This document shows positions 9,185-19,863 of a DNA stretch of 64,000 nt, one piece after another. How positions within the stretch are numbered: position 1 is the first letter of the stretch; every line of letters starts with the position of its first letter. The translations under genes and the position numbers were made by a program. The DNA lies in NCBI GenBank assembly GCA_002400495.2, contig NVQL02000055.1:1-64000 (forward strand), read 5' to 3'. Under the pieces are notes generated by a model. That model made no database searches. It worked only from the letters and a program-made list of their open reading frames with translations, and was not told the DNA's origin. Source of the stretch: Alphaproteobacteria bacterium. Lineage in GTDB: Bacteria; Pseudomonadota; Alphaproteobacteria; Rhizobiales; OSC116.

Positions 9185-11955
9185 ATTGTGCTCACCCGAC
9201 GGCTATTGCCAAAAAATTCAACCACTCCATCGCGCACCAATTCATATTTAGTGGCTTTGATGATCGGCACCAAATCAGCAACCCGTTCTAAATCATAACC
9301 CAAAGCAAATTTACGGCCAATATAACGCGCGTTAGAAGCGTTGCTATTGCGCACTTTTTCATGGTCTTCTAACATTTTATCGCGCTTGTCGATAAATTCT
9401 TCTTCGCTAATCGGGTTGTCAATCAAGTCTTGCAACGCCGTGTCAACAATCGCAATGGCTTGTTTTTCATTGGTTGGCTTGACCGAGAAACGAATAGAAA
9501 AACTCGAGTTTTGAACATTCTGCTCTTCTGGTTGGAAATTAACCCGCACCGAATAAGTCAAACCTTCTTCTTTACGCATAATGTCATAAATCCGCTTGGT
9601 CAATATCCGCGCCCCAATCACATTGGCGACATTATTCTCAAAGCTTTTATCATATTCATCAGTATGATATGACAGGCTAACCGATGATTGATCTTTAGGG
9701 TTATTGGTTGCGCGAATGTTAATATCGCGGTCAAATAATTTTATTTTCGCCACCGCATTTGTCACAGGTTCACTCGGAATGCTGGCAATATATTTTTCCA
9801 ACAAACCGCGCACTTGAGCGTCATCAAAATCACCCGCAATCACAAAATGATACTGGCTTAAATCACTATAAAAATGCTCATAAACCTTTTGAATGTCAGC
9901 TTGCTGAGTGGCATCAATCTGCTCAGGTGTGATGTTAAAATATTCTAAGCCTTCTTCAAACAGGCCATTAATAACCAATTGCTGATATTGCCCATCTTCG
10001 GTGGTCAGCCATTTGGCATAACCTTCTGAGGTTGATTTTTGAACCGCTTCAAATTGTTGACTGTGAATTTTACCTTGGTAAAAACTCATATGCAGCAAGT
10101 TAAACACATCTTCTAAACTATCAACTTTTTCCAACCGCGCCCCAAACCCATGCACAACACCGCCCATAAATGGCCTAAACCGTGTGATGCGTTTTTTGCT
10201 CATATATTCGGCCAATTCATACTGCTCAAAGCCGCCAATGCCACTGGCGCTAATCACATTATTAGCAAAAATAGACGCCGTAAGCAGCTCAACGGGTAGC
10301 GACTGGCTACCACCTTTGGCAAACGCCCCAATGCTCACATGGCCTTCGTCTTTTTTGCGATGCAGCAAATAAGCATGCGCACCATTACTCAATGTCAGTT
10401 GCGTAATTTCAGAGGCATCAATGGTTTTTTCAGCAGTAATGCTACCAGCTGCCAGCGCAATCTCAGGCAATTCTTTCTGCACAATATCGGCATCATTTTG
10501 CACGGCAACTTCTATACTCTTGTCATTATAACTAGCCACCAATTGCGCGGCGGCTTCTTGGTTTTCATCACTCACCAATTCACGGCTAACCACAATCAAA
10601 GCCGCATCATTGCCCAATAATTTTTTCATATTCTCATTAATCGGCTCAAGCTTCGCCTCATCCAAAAACGCCCCAAGCTGTGCCTCTTCAGCATCTTCAG
10701 ATAGATGAATAAAATCTTCTTCAATGTCGGCAATAAATTCATCAGCAATTTTAGCAGGGCGGCCATCTTTCTTAAACGGCGAATAAGGCTTGTCTTTACG
10801 CCGCTCAATAAAATCTAATTGATTTTCAAACTGCGCCTGGCTCAACCCATATTGGCGCAAACTAGCCAATTCTTTCAACGCAAATTCAATCGCTTCATTG
10901 CGTTCACCTTCTTTATGCCGAATGTAAATCTCGAGCAGCAAACGATGCTCATAATTACCAATGCCTGCGCCAATATACGGCACCAATTTACCCAATGCGT
11001 CATTTTTACGTTGTAAATGGCTGTCTATACCGCCCGATATAACGTCATAAGCAAGGGTTTTCTGGTAAGCTTCTGCATCCATCACTTCGCCTTCAAGGCT
11101 AGGCAATGGCAGCATCAATGTCACGCCATTGCTAGTGCTGTCATCGGCAGTGGCAAAATGTATGCCCTCTGGCAATTTATAAACGGGCTCAGCCTGCTTA
11201 ACCGCAGGCTTAGTTTTAATTTCACTAAATTGCTCAATAATCTGTTGTTCTAATTTTTTGGCATCAATCTGCCCCGTGACAATAAAATGCATATGTTGCG
11301 GCTGATACCAAGTGGCCATAAACTCATACACACTATCGCGCGTCGCCGCATTCAAAACTTCCTTAGTGCCAATCGGTTTTTTGTCATCCAAATATTGCCC
11401 ATTGTCATAAATTTCGAGCATTTTATCATCAATGCCACCTTCTTTAGAAGCCCGCAAACGCAGCTCTTCAAGCACAATTTTACGCTCAAGCTCAAAATCA
11501 GATGAGGTAATAAACATACCATCAGCAAAATCGCGGAATAATTGAAGGTTTTTCACCATCCGCTCATCAGTCGGATTGCGGTCATTCACATAATATACTG
11601 TGCGGTTATAAGTGGTATAAGCATTGGTATGCAGGCCAAGATTCTCCAAAAAGTCATTTTTTTGCTTATGAGTAAAATAGCGGCTATCGCGAAAACCCAA
11701 ATGCTCAACCAAATGCGCATAACCTTTTTGCTCATCATTCTCGTCCAACGAGCCAATCTGCACATAAAGCCGCAAACTAATTTCTTCATCATGGTCATCT
11801 TTTTGCTCATCATTGGAAGTATATAAATGATAAGTCAGACCATTATCCAACACGCCGGTAATAATTTCAGGGTCAGAAACCAACGCTGGCGCAGCTTGCG
11901 CTGTCGAGTAAGAAATGAGAAAAATAATCGGTAATAATTTTTTGAAAAATAACAT
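9157..11955 (-). CDS. Large M16-family metallopeptidase (PqqL/pitrilysin-like), secreted
   Basis: 932 residues, matching single-chain M16 proteases of the PqqL type with two M16 halves. A signal peptide (hydrophobic residues 5-16, ending near AQAA at 22) indicates periplasmic export. The inverted zinc motif HLVEH is at residues 81-85, and the distal Glu of M16 enzymes probably lies in KIVLEELRLR. The second half has DKSFENNVANVIGARILTKR and the YSVRVNF segment expected of the R/Y substrate-binding region. I choose the ATG at 11955 because the signal peptide starts there and TTGAGGGCTTT precedes it; the longer frame to 12015 adds a non-signal-like tail. The gene is followed by the lysE-family gene at 9113, probably in the same transcript. 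Confidence 0.88.
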   Translation of the reverse strand: MLFFKKLLPIIFLISYSTAQAAPALVSDPEIITGVLDNGLTYHLYTSNDEQKDDHDEEISLRLYVQIGSLDENDEQKGYAHLVEHLGFRDSRYFTHKQKNDFLENLGLHTNAYTTYNRTVYYVNDRNPTDERMVKNLQLFRDFADGMFITSSDFELERKIVLEELRLRASKEGGIDDKMLEIYDNGQYLDDKKPIGTKEVLNAATRDSVYEFMATWYQPQHMHFIVTGQIDAKKLEQQIIEQFSEIKTKPAVKQAEPVYKLPEGIHFATADDSTSNGVTLMLPLPSLEGEVMDAEAYQKTLAYDVISGGIDSHLQRKNDALGKLVPYIGAGIGNYEHRLLLEIYIRHKEGERNEAIEFALKELASLRQYGLSQAQFENQLDFIERRKDKPYSPFKKDGRPAKIADEFIADIEEDFIHLSEDAEEAQLGAFLDEAKLEPINENMKKLLGNDAALIVVSRELVSDENQEAAAQLVASYNDKSIEVAVQNDADIVQKELPEIALAAGSITAEKTIDASEITQLTLSNGAHAYLLHRKKDEGHVSIGAFAKGGSQSLPVELLTASIFANNVISASGIGGFEQYELAEYMSKKRITRFRPFMGGVVHGFGARLEKVDSLEDVFNLLHMSFYQGKIHSQQFEAVQKSTSEGYAKWLTTEDGQYQQLVINGLFEEGLEYFNITPEQIDATQQADIQKVYEHFYSDLSQYHFVIAGDFDDAQVRGLLEKYIASIPSEPVTNAVAKIKLFDRDINIRATNNPKDQSSVSLSYHTDEYDKSFENNVANVIGARILTKRIYDIMRKEEGLTYSVRVNFQPEEQNVQNSSFSIRFSVKPTNEKQAIAIVDTALQDLIDNPISEEEFIDKRDKMLEDHEKVRNSNASNARYIGRKFALGYDLERVADLVPIIKATKYELVRDGVVEFFGNSRRVSTIFSSENAPE

Positions 11956-12066
11956 AAAGCCCTCAAGATAAATATAGTGGCAAGCTAAAAGCCAATAAGG
12001 GCAATTATGAGGCAAATCACATCAAATACCAATCACTTAATGTTGAGATGTAATTTTTTTATATAT

Positions 12067-12385
12067 GGCACTGCGTGCGTTCGCTCCACACTTTTATACT
12101 TGGCACTGCGTGCGTTCGCTCCGCTCTTTTATTCTTGCACTGCGTGCGTTCGCTCCGCTCTCTTGCCACGCCTAACGGCGACGCGCAGTCGCGCTTGCCT
12201 CACACTACGTGTTCGGACTTATTTCCCATGAAAAGCACAATGAGCAAACAATTTAGCACCTATATTCGGAGTTTCGCCAAACTCTAGCTCACTAAGCGTA
12301 ATGCGGTTAGGTTGGGTGGTGTATCAACCGCTGATCAGCGGCTGAGTGGCTTAAGCTAGAGAGCGGAGCGAACGCACGCAGTGCC
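12067..12385 (+). repeat. Structured intergenic repeat element, complete (copy R2)
   Basis: The left terminal arm GGCACTGCGTGCGTTCGCTC is present three times (from 12067, 12102 and about 12137); the right arm (12355-12385) is its inverted complement. Between them are a CGCC-TAAC-GGCG hairpin, GCGC-AGTC-GCGC at 12183-12194, ACAC-TAC-GTGT at 12202-12212, and GAGTTT-CGCC-AAACTC at 12269-12284. A perfect palindrome CCGCTGATCAGCGG lies near 12330-12343. The third hairpin differs from the AGCC/GGCT version in the other copies yet still pairs. With the terminator at 12402 this fills most of the gap between the M16 gene and groEL; 11956-12066 should hold the M16 promoter, but I see no clear -35/-10. 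Confidence 0.88.
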
Positions 12386-12401
12386 AAACATAAAGTCTCA
12401 C

Positions 12402-12437
12402 AAAAAAAAGGATGCACAGCAAAAACTGTACATCCTT
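12402..12437 (-). terminator. Rho-independent terminator of groESL
   Basis: Read on the minus strand: AAGGATGTACAG, loop TTTTTG, then CTGTGCATCCTT, giving a 12-bp stem with one mismatch and a run of eight T. It begins about 50 bp after the groEL stop. Confidence 0.9.
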
Positions 12438-12487
12438 CTTCTAACCTTCAGATTGTAACAGCTAAAGGAAGTCGTTAAAGCAGCAGA

Positions 12488-14158
<1,671 letters not shown>

Positions 14159-14177
14159 TTATATGTATATGACGAGC

Positions 14178-14465
14178 TTATTCTACGATGCCAAGAATAT
14201 CGGCTTCTTTCATAATCATCAGCTCTTCGCCATCGACTTTAATTTCAGTGCCAGACCATTTACCAAACAACACAGTGTCACCAGCTTTAACTTCAAGCGC
14301 AATCAAAGCACCTTCGGCATTGCGTGTGCCATTGCCAACAGATACAACGGTGCCTTGCGAAGGCTTGTCTTGTGCTGAATCAACAATGATAAGGCCAGAG
14401 GCAGTTTTTGTTTCTGCTTCATCAGTGCGTACCAAAACGCGGTCTTGTAACGGACGTAATGCCAT
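14178..14465 (-). CDS. groES: Co-chaperonin GroES
   Basis: 95 residues, the normal GroES length. It begins [20 protein letters not shown] and contains the mobile-loop segment with [15 protein letters not shown] and the conserved [15 protein letters not shown] near the C terminus. It forms the heptameric lid of GroEL. ATG at 14465 follows AATGGAGAGACTAAT, a good ribosome site; upstream in-frame codons run into the CIRCE operator and are not used. First gene of the groESL operon. Confidence 0.98.
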   Translation of the reverse strand: MALRPLQDRVLVRTDEAETKTASGLIIVDSAQDKPSQGTVVSVGNGTRNAEGALIALEVKAGDTVLFGKWSGTEIKVDGEELMIMKEADILGIVE

Positions 14466-14497
14466 ATTAGTCTCTCCATTAATTATTATTCGTTTCA

Positions 14498-14524
14498 CTA
14501 GCACTCACTTGGTAGGAGTGCTAA
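14498..14524 (-). promoter_or_regulatory. CIRCE operator (HrcA binding site)
   Basis: TAGCACTC, nine bases, GAGTGCTAA: the classic CIRCE inverted repeat with one departure from consensus at the outermost base (C for T at 14498). It lies between the promoter and groES, so HrcA repression of groESL is expected. hrcA itself is not in this window. Confidence 0.95.
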
Positions 14525-14535
14525 CACTGTTAGAT

Positions 14536-14564
14536 AAATAGGGTTGGCTTAGGCAAGAGTCAAG
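14536..14564 (-). promoter_or_regulatory. groESL promoter, RpoH (sigma-32) type
   Basis: On the minus strand, CTTG, 18 bases, then CCTATTT fits the alphaproteobacterial heat-shock consensus CTTG-N17/18-CYTATNT. The same sequence also reads as TTGACT-17-TATTTA, so the housekeeping sigma factor could use it. It sits just upstream of CIRCE. Confidence 0.82.
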
Positions 14565-14687
14565 CGTGCGGCTGATAATATCGATAAATTGTCCGTAATA
14601 AGTACGAATTACCCAAAAATATGGTTAACAAATCAATAATCATGACTTATGGTAAAGGGTGAATCAGTTTAGTTCGAGGCTTTGAAT

Positions 14688-15995
14688 ATGCGTTTACGAG
14701 AGATATCCTATTGGGGTACCATTTCCATATTTGTAATTGTGTTGGTCATTGCAGGAAGCATAGCCACCACTGCAAGCATTTTGCTGGGCTTAAGCCTTGC
14801 CGAAAACATAATGTCAATTGCACTTATGGTTTTAGTTTTGCTAGTTGTACATATTGTATTTATGCTCAGCATTAAAACCGGTCGCAATGGCGAAGCCACG
14901 CTCGATCAGAAAATAAACTACATCGCTTCCGAGCTTACGGCATTGCGTAAGCAACAAGCCCATCTGCGCCAACATTTTGATCACGAATTGCAACATATGC
15001 ATGGCTTGCAAAAAACCACCGATGATAGCCTGTCCAAAATGGCGCAAAGCATTGAAACGGGCATTGCAAATCTACTCAACGAAACCCAAAATATATCTTC
15101 AACGTCAAGCCCGCTAACTTTTGCGCAAATTAAAATCCAACAACAAAGCCTGTTTGATGTTGATGTGATTGATGGCGATCTTGAAATGGTTGATAAGCCA
15201 ATGAGTAAGCAAGATATCGAAGATAACAGTTTAATTGACTTGCTCAACCAATCATTGGCCGACAATAAGGTTGATCTTTATGCCCAACCAATTGTCACTT
15301 TGCCCGATCGTCACATCGCTTATTATGAAAGCTATACATGGATACGTGATGGCAATGGCAAAGTCATCACTCCGCGTGAATATTTAGACACAGCCGAGCG
15401 CGCTGGCATCATGCCAGTGATTGACAATTTAATGTTATTCCGTTCTGTTCTACTGGCCCGAAGGTTTGTCGAACGCAATCGTGAGCTTAAAATATTTTGT
15501 AATATCTCTGGCCATTCATTATTGGATATGACATTTTTTGACCAATTTGTTGAATTTATGAATAGCAATCAAGAACAATCCGAAATGCTGGTTTTTGAGT
15601 TTTCACAAAAAACTTTGGCCGAAACAGGCATTATTGAAAGCGAAGCGTTATTGTCACTCAAAGATCTTGGCTTTAGATTCTCATTAGACAATGTGACTGA
15701 TTTAAACCTTGATTTCACCAAATTACACGCAATGGGTTTCCGTTATATAAAAATTGCTGCGGGCATATTCTTAAACAATGCCGAGGAGCATGGCGCTCAA
15801 ATTTTGATCGATGATTTTGCCGAACATGTGCGTCGTTCGGGCTTAGAATTAATTGTTGATGAAGTGCAGAACGAACATATTGTGCCAGAATTGATAGAAT
15901 GTCATGTTAAATATGCCCAAGGTTATTTATTTGGCGAACCAACTCTGGTGCGCGATAAATCCCATCTATTGGATGAATTGAAGCAAACCGCTTAA
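14688..15995 (+). CDS. Membrane protein with coiled coil and degenerate EAL domain
   Basis: About 435 residues. Two N-terminal TM segments (roughly 10-30 and 37-60) precede a coiled-coil stretch (about 75-120), then an EAL-type domain from about 180 to the end. Active-site motifs are eroded. The EAL tripeptide is replaced within YYESYTWIRD (Glu kept), and the metal-binding DDFG becomes LDNVTD, losing one Asp. The YIKI Lys, the Glu of VDEVQN and AQGYLFGEP are kept. It probably binds c-di-GMP or a partner rather than hydrolysing it, but this is inference. ATG at 14688 is preceded by CGAGGCTTTGAAT; a TTG two codons upstream is less likely. It is followed by the HAD-IIA gene 32 bp downstream, a pairing also seen in rhizobial genomes. 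Confidence 0.85.
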   Translation: MRLREISYWGTISIFVIVLVIAGSIATTASILLGLSLAENIMSIALMVLVLLVVHIVFMLSIKTGRNGEATLDQKINYIASELTALRKQQAHLRQHFDHELQHMHGLQKTTDDSLSKMAQSIETGIANLLNETQNISSTSSPLTFAQIKIQQQSLFDVDVIDGDLEMVDKPMSKQDIEDNSLIDLLNQSLADNKVDLYAQPIVTLPDRHIAYYESYTWIRDGNGKVITPREYLDTAERAGIMPVIDNLMLFRSVLLARRFVERNRELKIFCNISGHSLLDMTFFDQFVEFMNSNQEQSEMLVFEFSQKTLAETGIIESEALLSLKDLGFRFSLDNVTDLNLDFTKLHAMGFRYIKIAAGIFLNNAEEHGAQILIDDFAEHVRRSGLELIVDEVQNEHIVPELIECHVKYAQGYLFGEPTLVRDKSHLLDELKQTA

Positions 15996-16027
15996 CTTAA
16001 AAATCACCCCCATTTTTACGAGGCTAT

Positions 16028-16912
16028 ATGCGTAAAATAAAAAACCTAAATGAAATTATCGACAATTATGACGCCATATTCAGTGATATATGGGGCGTCG
16101 TACATAATGGCATCGAGCCGTTTAAAACCAGTGTCACGGCGCTTAAGGCCGCGCGGGATAAGGGTAAAAAAGTCGTCCTCATCACCAATGCACCCAGCCC
16201 CTCTAACCATGTGATAGAGCATCTTAAAAATAAAATAGGCGCAGGCAGCGATTTTTATGACGACATTATAACATCGGGCGATGTCGCCAAAACCATCATT
16301 GATGGCTGGCATGATAAAAAATGTTTTCATTTGGGTTTGCGTGATAGCGACACAGAAGCTGTGCAACCAGGCTTTGCCGAATTGGTCGATCTTGACCAAG
16401 CCGATTATGTATTATGTACCTTCTTAGCCAGAACCGATGAAATTGACCCGCAAGATTATTTGCCACTGCTTAAAAATATGAAGCAAAAAAACCTGCCATT
16501 TCTATGTTCAAACCCCGACGCGGTGGTCGATGTCGGCGGCATATTATATTATTGCGCAGGCACCTTGGCACAAATGTACGAAGAATTATATGGCGAAGTG
16601 ATTTATACTGGCAAACCGCATGACACTATTTATCAACAAGCCTTAAAAAAACTAACCGCATTAGCTGGCACAGACATCCCACCCAAAAAAATACTAATCA
16701 TCGGCGATGGCCTTGCCACGGACGTCCCTGGCGCCAATCGCTTAGGTGCCGATATGCTATTCGTTGCCGATGGCATCCACGCCCGCGAGTTCGAACAAGC
16801 CTATATCGGCGGCGACATGACCGTCTTCTCCCCCGAATTCATGACATTCATAAAAGAACGCATTAAACTCAGAGGCGTCAAAGTTAAATACTACATCGCC
16901 CAACTCGCCTAG
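16028..16912 (+). CDS. TIGR01459-family HAD superfamily class IIA hydrolase
   Basis: 294 residues with the HAD motifs in order: DAIFSDIWGVVHNG (nucleophile block, near residue 15), LITNAPSPSN (motif II), GKPHDTIYQQAL with the conserved Lys (motif III) and IIGDGLATDVPGANRLG (motif IV). The large C2-type cap insert between motifs II and III defines class IIA (NagD/p-nitrophenyl phosphatase group). The TIGR01459 subfamily is common in alphaproteobacteria near ribF; its substrate is not established. It lies directly after the EAL gene, probably as an operon. Copy R3 of the intergenic repeat follows its stop. Confidence 0.9.
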   Translation: MRKIKNLNEIIDNYDAIFSDIWGVVHNGIEPFKTSVTALKAARDKGKKVVLITNAPSPSNHVIEHLKNKIGAGSDFYDDIITSGDVAKTIIDGWHDKKCFHLGLRDSDTEAVQPGFAELVDLDQADYVLCTFLARTDEIDPQDYLPLLKNMKQKNLPFLCSNPDAVVDVGGILYYCAGTLAQMYEELYGEVIYTGKPHDTIYQQALKKLTALAGTDIPPKKILIIGDGLATDVPGANRLGADMLFVADGIHAREFEQAYIGGDMTVFSPEFMTFIKERIKLRGVKVKYYIAQLA

Positions 16913-16925
16913 TTTACATACCTTT

Positions 16926-17203
16926 GGCACTGCGGATAAAAGCACCCGCAATAAATCAACATTCAAATGGAAAAAGAGTCCGAAGCCGCAGGCTGAGGCA
17001 AGGCCGACTGGCCGTCGCCGTTAGGCGTAGCAAGCGATACGGAGTGTCGCGCACGCAGTGGCCAACAGAGAGCAAAGCGAACGTAAAAAAACCCCGAACC
17101 CATAGGGAGAGGCAAGGCCGACTGGCCGTCGCCGTTAGGCGTAGCAAGCGATACGGAGTGTCGCGCACGCAGTGGCCAACAGAGAGCAAAGCGAACGTAA
17201 AAA
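16926..17203 (-). repeat. Rearranged intergenic repeat element with internal 95-bp tandem copy (R3)
   Basis: A variant of the repeat family in inverse orientation. A short piece of the terminal arm (GGCACTGCGG at 16926) is followed by GTCCGAAGCCGCAGGCTGAG. A 95-bp segment is then present twice in direct orientation (16995-17089 and 17109-17203). Its hairpin reads GGCC-GACT-GGCC (17002-17013 and 17116-17127) where other copies read GCGC/GCGC, so both arms changed together. The AGCC/GGCT hairpin (16984-16994) is replaced ahead of the second copy by CCC-ATA-GGG (17099-17107). It lies between the convergent HAD and cheZ2 genes. Confidence 0.85.
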
Positions 17204-17223
17204 CCAAACCCAAAACCAAAACC

Positions 17224-17252
17224 AAAAAAAGCCGAACCAAGGTTCAGCTTTT
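17224..17252 (-). terminator. Rho-independent terminator of the cheY/cheZ2 region
   Basis: On the minus strand, AAAAGCTGAACC-TT-GGTTCGGC forms a stem with one bulge, followed by seven T. It lies about 30 bp past the cheZ2 stop. Confidence 0.75.
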
Positions 17253-17280
17253 AATCTATCCAGATTTTTAATCAGAATTT

Positions 17281-17925
17281 TTAATCAAACATCGCGTCGA
17301 TATCGTCTTGCGCCGTAGCCTCATCAGCATTTTGCGGCCCATGTAAAATAAGGTCTTTCTGGCGTTTTAAACGCGCCGCTTCGTCATCAGACATCTCATA
17401 ATCAGTATCTTCGACACCAGTTGCGGATGCGAATTTAGAAACCCGCTCTTCAATATGTTTCAGCGTGCCGACCACTTTGTTGATGCGTTGGCCAGTAATG
17501 TCTTGAAAGCTACAAGCTTCAAAAATATTCATCAGCCCGTCATTAACCGCAATTTGATACGCGGCATGATCGCTTGGGTCAGTAGCCATAATGTTTTCGG
17601 CGTTTTCCATAATTGTGTCAGTCGCGCGCTCGGTGGCGGCTACAACTTCATCCAATTCCCTACCAGCTACAGGAATATGCTCGCCTTTTAATTTATTGGC
17701 TTGCAAGTTAGAAATATCGCCTTTGGCCTTTTCAATATAGGTCGCAATGTCACGCATTTCTTTATAAACGGCAACATCCATGCTCTTAAAAAAAGCATGC
17801 ATACTATTCATCATAATTTCAGCCATAGACATAACATCATTAAGCTGAATATCTTTATCTCTCGCGTTTTTTAATAAAGTGAGAATTTCATCCGAATGTT
17901 TCGAAAGTGCACTGTTAAACTTCAT
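17281..17925 (-). CDS. CheZ-like protein phosphatase (copy 2)
   Basis: 214 residues, helical, with the CheZ catalytic segment FEACSFQDITGQRINKVVG near residues 136-155 (Asp and Gln conserved) and the preceding helix ELDEVVAATERATDTIM. The C terminus ends QDDIDAMFD, parallel to DDIDSLFG in copy 1 and consistent with a CheY-binding peptide. It lies 86 bp downstream of a single-domain CheY, so the two probably form a kinase-output/phosphatase pair. The N-terminal ~80 residues differ from copy 1, which suggests different targeting. Start ATG at 17925 follows AAAGAGGCCGAAC. There is no CheA or CheW nearby. Confidence 0.85.
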   Translation of the reverse strand: MKFNSALSKHSDEILTLLKNARDKDIQLNDVMSMAEIMMNSMHAFFKSMDVAVYKEMRDIATYIEKAKGDISNLQANKLKGEHIPVAGRELDEVVAATERATDTIMENAENIMATDPSDHAAYQIAVNDGLMNIFEACSFQDITGQRINKVVGTLKHIEERVSKFASATGVEDTDYEMSDDEAARLKRQKDLILHGPQNADEATAQDDIDAMFD

Positions 17926-18011
17926 GTTCGGCCTCTTTTAAATAGCAATTATGCTGTTGGCTATAAACGCACTGTGCATAGAGCCTCCCCTCAAGCCTGA
18001 TGCAAGCAAAT

Positions 18012-18398
18012 TTAAGCTTCACCAAATACTGCGTTAATTTTGGATTTCAATGTCGCGGCATTAAATGGTTTTACAATGTAATTATTCACGCCAGCTTTTT
18101 TAGCGGCAATCACATTTTCGGTTTTTGACTCAGCAGTCACCATAATGAAAGGTGTTTTTGACAACACATCATCGCCACGCACTTCTTTAAGCAATTCGTA
18201 GCCTGTCATCGGTTCCATATTCCAATCTGAAATAATCAAGCCATAGCTCTTTTCTTTCAGCTTGCCCAGCGCTTCTGCGCCATCTGCTGCGTCGTCAATA
18301 TTTTCAAAACCCAGTTGTTTCAATAGGTTTCTGATAATTCTGATCATAGTTTTATAGTCGTCTACAACAAGAACTTCCATCGCTAGATTTAAAGCCAT
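18012..18398 (-). CDS. CheY-like single-domain response regulator
   Basis: 128 residues, a bare receiver domain. It has the acidic pair in EVLVVDDYKTM, the phospho-acceptor Asp in LIISDWNMEPMTGYELL, the Thr of IMVTAES and the Lys of NYIVKPFNAATL, so phosphorylation should work normally. The sequence resembles motility-type CheY (WNM/M at the acceptor loop). The frame extends to 18479 but the ATG at 18398, preceded by TTGGAGCGAAGTGG, matches the domain start. The CheZ-like gene follows downstream on the same strand. Flagellar or chemotaxis output is likely, from family knowledge. Confidence 0.92.
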   Translation of the reverse strand: MALNLAMEVLVVDDYKTMIRIIRNLLKQLGFENIDDAADGAEALGKLKEKSYGLIISDWNMEPMTGYELLKEVRGDDVLSKTPFIMVTAESKTENVIAAKKAGVNNYIVKPFNAATLKSKINAVFGEA

Positions 18399-18639
18399 CC
18401 ACTTCGCTCCAAGAATTAATTTGTTTGTACGCCCCGACATATCAAACGATACACATTTAAACCAAACAGCATGAACCAAGGTATGGGGAGTTCCGCCCTG
18501 TCTAAAATGTATATTCGGCTAAGGACATAAAAATAAGGTTAACAAAAATAATTTGGTTAGATTAATTTAGAATTATTCTGTAAAACTGTTTTTAGTTCGG
18601 TTATTTTGGCCGCAAATTAGTAAAAATATAGAAGTGTTT

Positions 18640-19626
18640 ATGTATCAATTTAATGCCAATGCCGCGCAAATTATCAATGGCACACATATATTGCCGCCCC
18701 ACAAACATGGCGCTATTCTAGCCATTGGCAATTTTGATGGTGTACATAAAGGCCATCAATATATATTAAACCATGCCCAAAAAATCGCCCAAAAAAACGG
18801 CAATATGCCCATTGGTGCTTTAACTTTTTCGCCGCACCCCCGCGCATTTTTCAATCCAGATGGCCAGTTTTTTCGTTTAACCGATAACATTGTGCGAGCC
18901 GAGTTATTTGCCAGCCTCGGCATCGATCTGTTGGTGATATTAGAGTTTTGCAAACAATTAGCAGGCCTGACGGCTGAGGAATTTGTGCAAAAAATATTGG
19001 TTAATATGCTCAATATTTCTCACGTTATTGTCGGCGAAGATTTTTGCTTTGGCAAAGCCCGTCAAGGCGATGCCAAATTTTTGCAACAGATGGGCGAAAA
19101 ATACGGTTTTGGTGTCAGCGTGCTGAGCAAAATCACCACGCAAGACGAAATTGTCTCCTCCAGCCGCATTCGCCGCGCTTTAGAGCAGGGCGAGATTGAG
19201 CTGGCGAGTGATTTATTAGGCCATGACTGGTATGTCAATGGCGTGGTAGAAAAAGGCAAGCAACTAGGCCGCACCATCGGCTTCCCCACCGCCAACATTG
19301 CCATGCGTGCTGATTGCGAGTTAAGGCACGGCTCTTATGCCGCCACCATCATTGTTGCTGGCAAAGCCTATAGCGGCGCGGCAAGTTATGGCACACGGCC
19401 AACCGTCAATGGCATCGGCACCAAAATGGAAACGTTTATATTTGATTTTGATCAAGATATTTACGGCCAAGACGTTAAGGTTTATTTGCATAAATTCATC
19501 CGCGCCGATGAAAAGCTCGATGGTTTAGATGCCTTGATTGCCGCCATTAACGATGATGTGGCAAAAGTTAAGCAATATTTCGCCGAAAATGGTGCGAAGC
19601 CCCGCCAAATTCAGAAACTTGTTTGA
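18640..19626 (+). CDS. ribF: Bifunctional riboflavin kinase / FAD synthetase
   Basis: 328 residues. The N-terminal adenylyltransferase domain has IGNFDGVHKGHQYIL (the GxFDGxHxGH signature) and SSSRIRRALEQGE. The C-terminal flavokinase domain carries GRTIGFPTANIAM, GAASYGTRPTV and ETFIFDF. It converts riboflavin to FMN and then FAD in the cytoplasm. A GTG two codons upstream (18634) is an alternative start; the ATG at 18640 is taken as simplest. ileS follows 237 bp downstream, the order found in many Proteobacteria. That 237-bp gap shows no hairpin I can assign. Confidence 0.96.
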   Translation: MYQFNANAAQIINGTHILPPHKHGAILAIGNFDGVHKGHQYILNHAQKIAQKNGNMPIGALTFSPHPRAFFNPDGQFFRLTDNIVRAELFASLGIDLLVILEFCKQLAGLTAEEFVQKILVNMLNISHVIVGEDFCFGKARQGDAKFLQQMGEKYGFGVSVLSKITTQDEIVSSSRIRRALEQGEIELASDLLGHDWYVNGVVEKGKQLGRTIGFPTANIAMRADCELRHGSYAATIIVAGKAYSGAASYGTRPTVNGIGTKMETFIFDFDQDIYGQDVKVYLHKFIRADEKLDGLDALIAAINDDVAKVKQYFAENGAKPRQIQKLV

Positions 19627-19863
19627 TTTTTGCACGGTTTCAGGCCATAAAGCAGATAGTCATACAAAATAGGTTGAATATGTTGATTCTAGATCACAAA
19701 CTTCTAAAGTTAAAGCAAATTTTTAGCACATGCCTCATACGAATTATCAGCCCGATTTTTGCGTGATTATTCAAATGCGTAAAGGTCGGGATATGAGAAG
19801 GTAACCCATTAAGATCAAAGGCGAGAGGCGCAAGTAAGCCCCGCCCAGCAAAAAGAGCTAAAA

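Noticed and set aside
12007-12287. Open frames with Arg/Leu/Thr-rich peptides in the R2 repeat
   Set aside because: They are translations of the repeat element in different frames, and similar peptides appear at 16924 and 27901; no ribosome site and no codon bias.
12067-12385. Insertion sequence or MITE with target-site duplication
   Set aside because: Terminal inverted repeats exist, but no transposase is in the window and the flanks of R4, R5 and R6 show no convincing target duplication; I keep it as a repeat of unknown mobility.
16926-17203. Possible CRISPR array from the two direct repeats
   Set aside because: Only two long (95 bp) units separated by 19 bp, with no short regular repeat and spacer pattern and no cas genes.
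16924-17271. A 115-codon frame containing two near-identical peptide repeats
   Set aside because: The peptide repeat is the 95-bp DNA duplication within repeat R3; the start is not supported and the opposite strand is open too.
19627-19863. T-box or other leader before ileS
   Set aside because: No T-box motif or clear hairpin was recognised in the 237-bp gap; T-boxes are also rare in alphaproteobacteria.
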